Positions 63,433 through 64,000 of a stretch of DNA of 64,000 nt are shown piece after piece. The stretch lies in the NCBI GenBank assembly GCA_963576565.1, contig OY755047.1, positions 22,327,171 through 22,391,170 on the forward strand, written 5' to 3'. This stretch comes from Aspidapion aeneum. Taxonomy: Eukaryota; Arthropoda; Insecta; Coleoptera; Brentidae. Every line of letters begins with the position of its first letter. Within the stretch, counting starts at the first letter, position 1. Position numbers and translations under genes: made by a program. The notes below the pieces were generated by a model. That model saw nothing but the letters and a program-made list of their open reading frames with translations, was not told where the DNA came from and made no database searches.

Positions 63433-64000
63433 CTAAAATCAAACAAATAATAGTAAGGACAAAAGTAGCACCTTTTATCTTGAGGCGAAAAGTTTGTAGC
63501 CCGACCACAGGGAGGGACACAATTCATCGATAACTAAAAATACACCTTATCATGAGGTATACTCTCTTTTTAAAGACGTAAAAAAATAAAAAAGTCCGTT
63601 TTGACAAAATTAATACCGATTATATTTTTGAAAATAAATGAGTCTGTATCTTTCTACAAAATATACCGTTAAAATTTTTTCATTTTTATTTTAAATTCAA
63701 ATCATTTAAAGTTACTCAAATTTACGATAACAATGTTCGTAACATTGCCTTGACATTTTAAAATAATATTATGCTATCTTCGAGATGTAAAGTTTGATAA
63801 AGTTTGCAGAAAAGCAATTAAAAATATTTTTTTACGCAGTGATAGCTTGTAATAAAAAATGTTTCAAAGTTTTCTAAAGGAGCGGAGAAAAATAACTAAC
63901 CTAAGTTGTAAATTTATTTTTCAAAAATTGTTTAAAAATTAACAATAACAATGTAAAAAACTAAATAAAAATAGAAATAAAATAAAAGTAAAAATCCACA
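63433..64000. other. Upstream ChAT intron, right edge
   Basis: Begins the intron before the 63341-63432 exon. AT-rich; no further exon and no VAChT coding sequence seen. Confidence 0.5.

Noticed and set aside
63311..63527. Alternative reading of the 63341-63432 exon beginning [10 protein letters not shown]
   Set aside because: It would not join in frame to the next ChAT exon; the frame giving WRESLLSQ does and matches fly ChAT.
1..64000. CRISPR arrays, operons, bacterial promoters
   Set aside because: The window is eukaryotic; all short repeats are minisatellites or transposon parts.

Overview
The window is AT-rich animal DNA, most likely from an insect and perhaps a beetle with a large genome. 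There are no long open reading frames, the coding sequence is cut into small exons with GT-AG borders, and the rest is mostly decayed transposable elements (Tc1/mariner, pogo-like, P-like, hAT-like, several LINEs, a tRNA-derived SINE, and repeats with internal tandem arrays). The insect call rests on the ChAT protein and the repeat types; the beetle guess is weak.

The one host gene I can defend is choline acetyltransferase (ChAT) on the minus strand. Thirteen coding exons run from 63432 down to the stop codon at 860. They join in one reading frame of 2001 bases after the split first codon: 666 residues plus stop. Comparison with what I remember of fly ChAT suggests that about 60 N-terminal residues, with the start codon and promoter, lie beyond the right edge. 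Twelve exons sit in the first 18.5 kb. The thirteenth is 44.8 kb upstream, across one giant intron (18520-63340) that makes up most of the window. VAChT, which in other animals is nested in an upstream ChAT intron, was not found here.

Layout. 1-860: ChAT 3' flank and a possible THAP-like exon on the other strand. 860-18519: ChAT exons, with introns holding a 169-bp satellite, a near-perfect 110-bp-arm palindrome, minisatellites, LINE fragments (one LINE nested in another with a 13-bp target duplication), small inverted-repeat elements, and one such element inserted 7 nt inside a ChAT splice donor. 18520-63340: giant intron filled with inverted-repeat elements, P-like, mariner and pogo relics, LINE pieces, composite repeats and a SINE. 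63341-63432: the most upstream ChAT exon seen.

The least expected signal is a set of hammerhead-ribozyme-like motifs in two unrelated repeat families: two tandem copies at 57.38 and 57.71 kb, with a compensatory stem II base pair, and a second family at 20.3, 21.05, 21.2 and 39.5 kb. They resemble the self-cleaving motifs known from Penelope-like elements and animal retrozymes. That assignment is inference from the motif and fold, made by eye.
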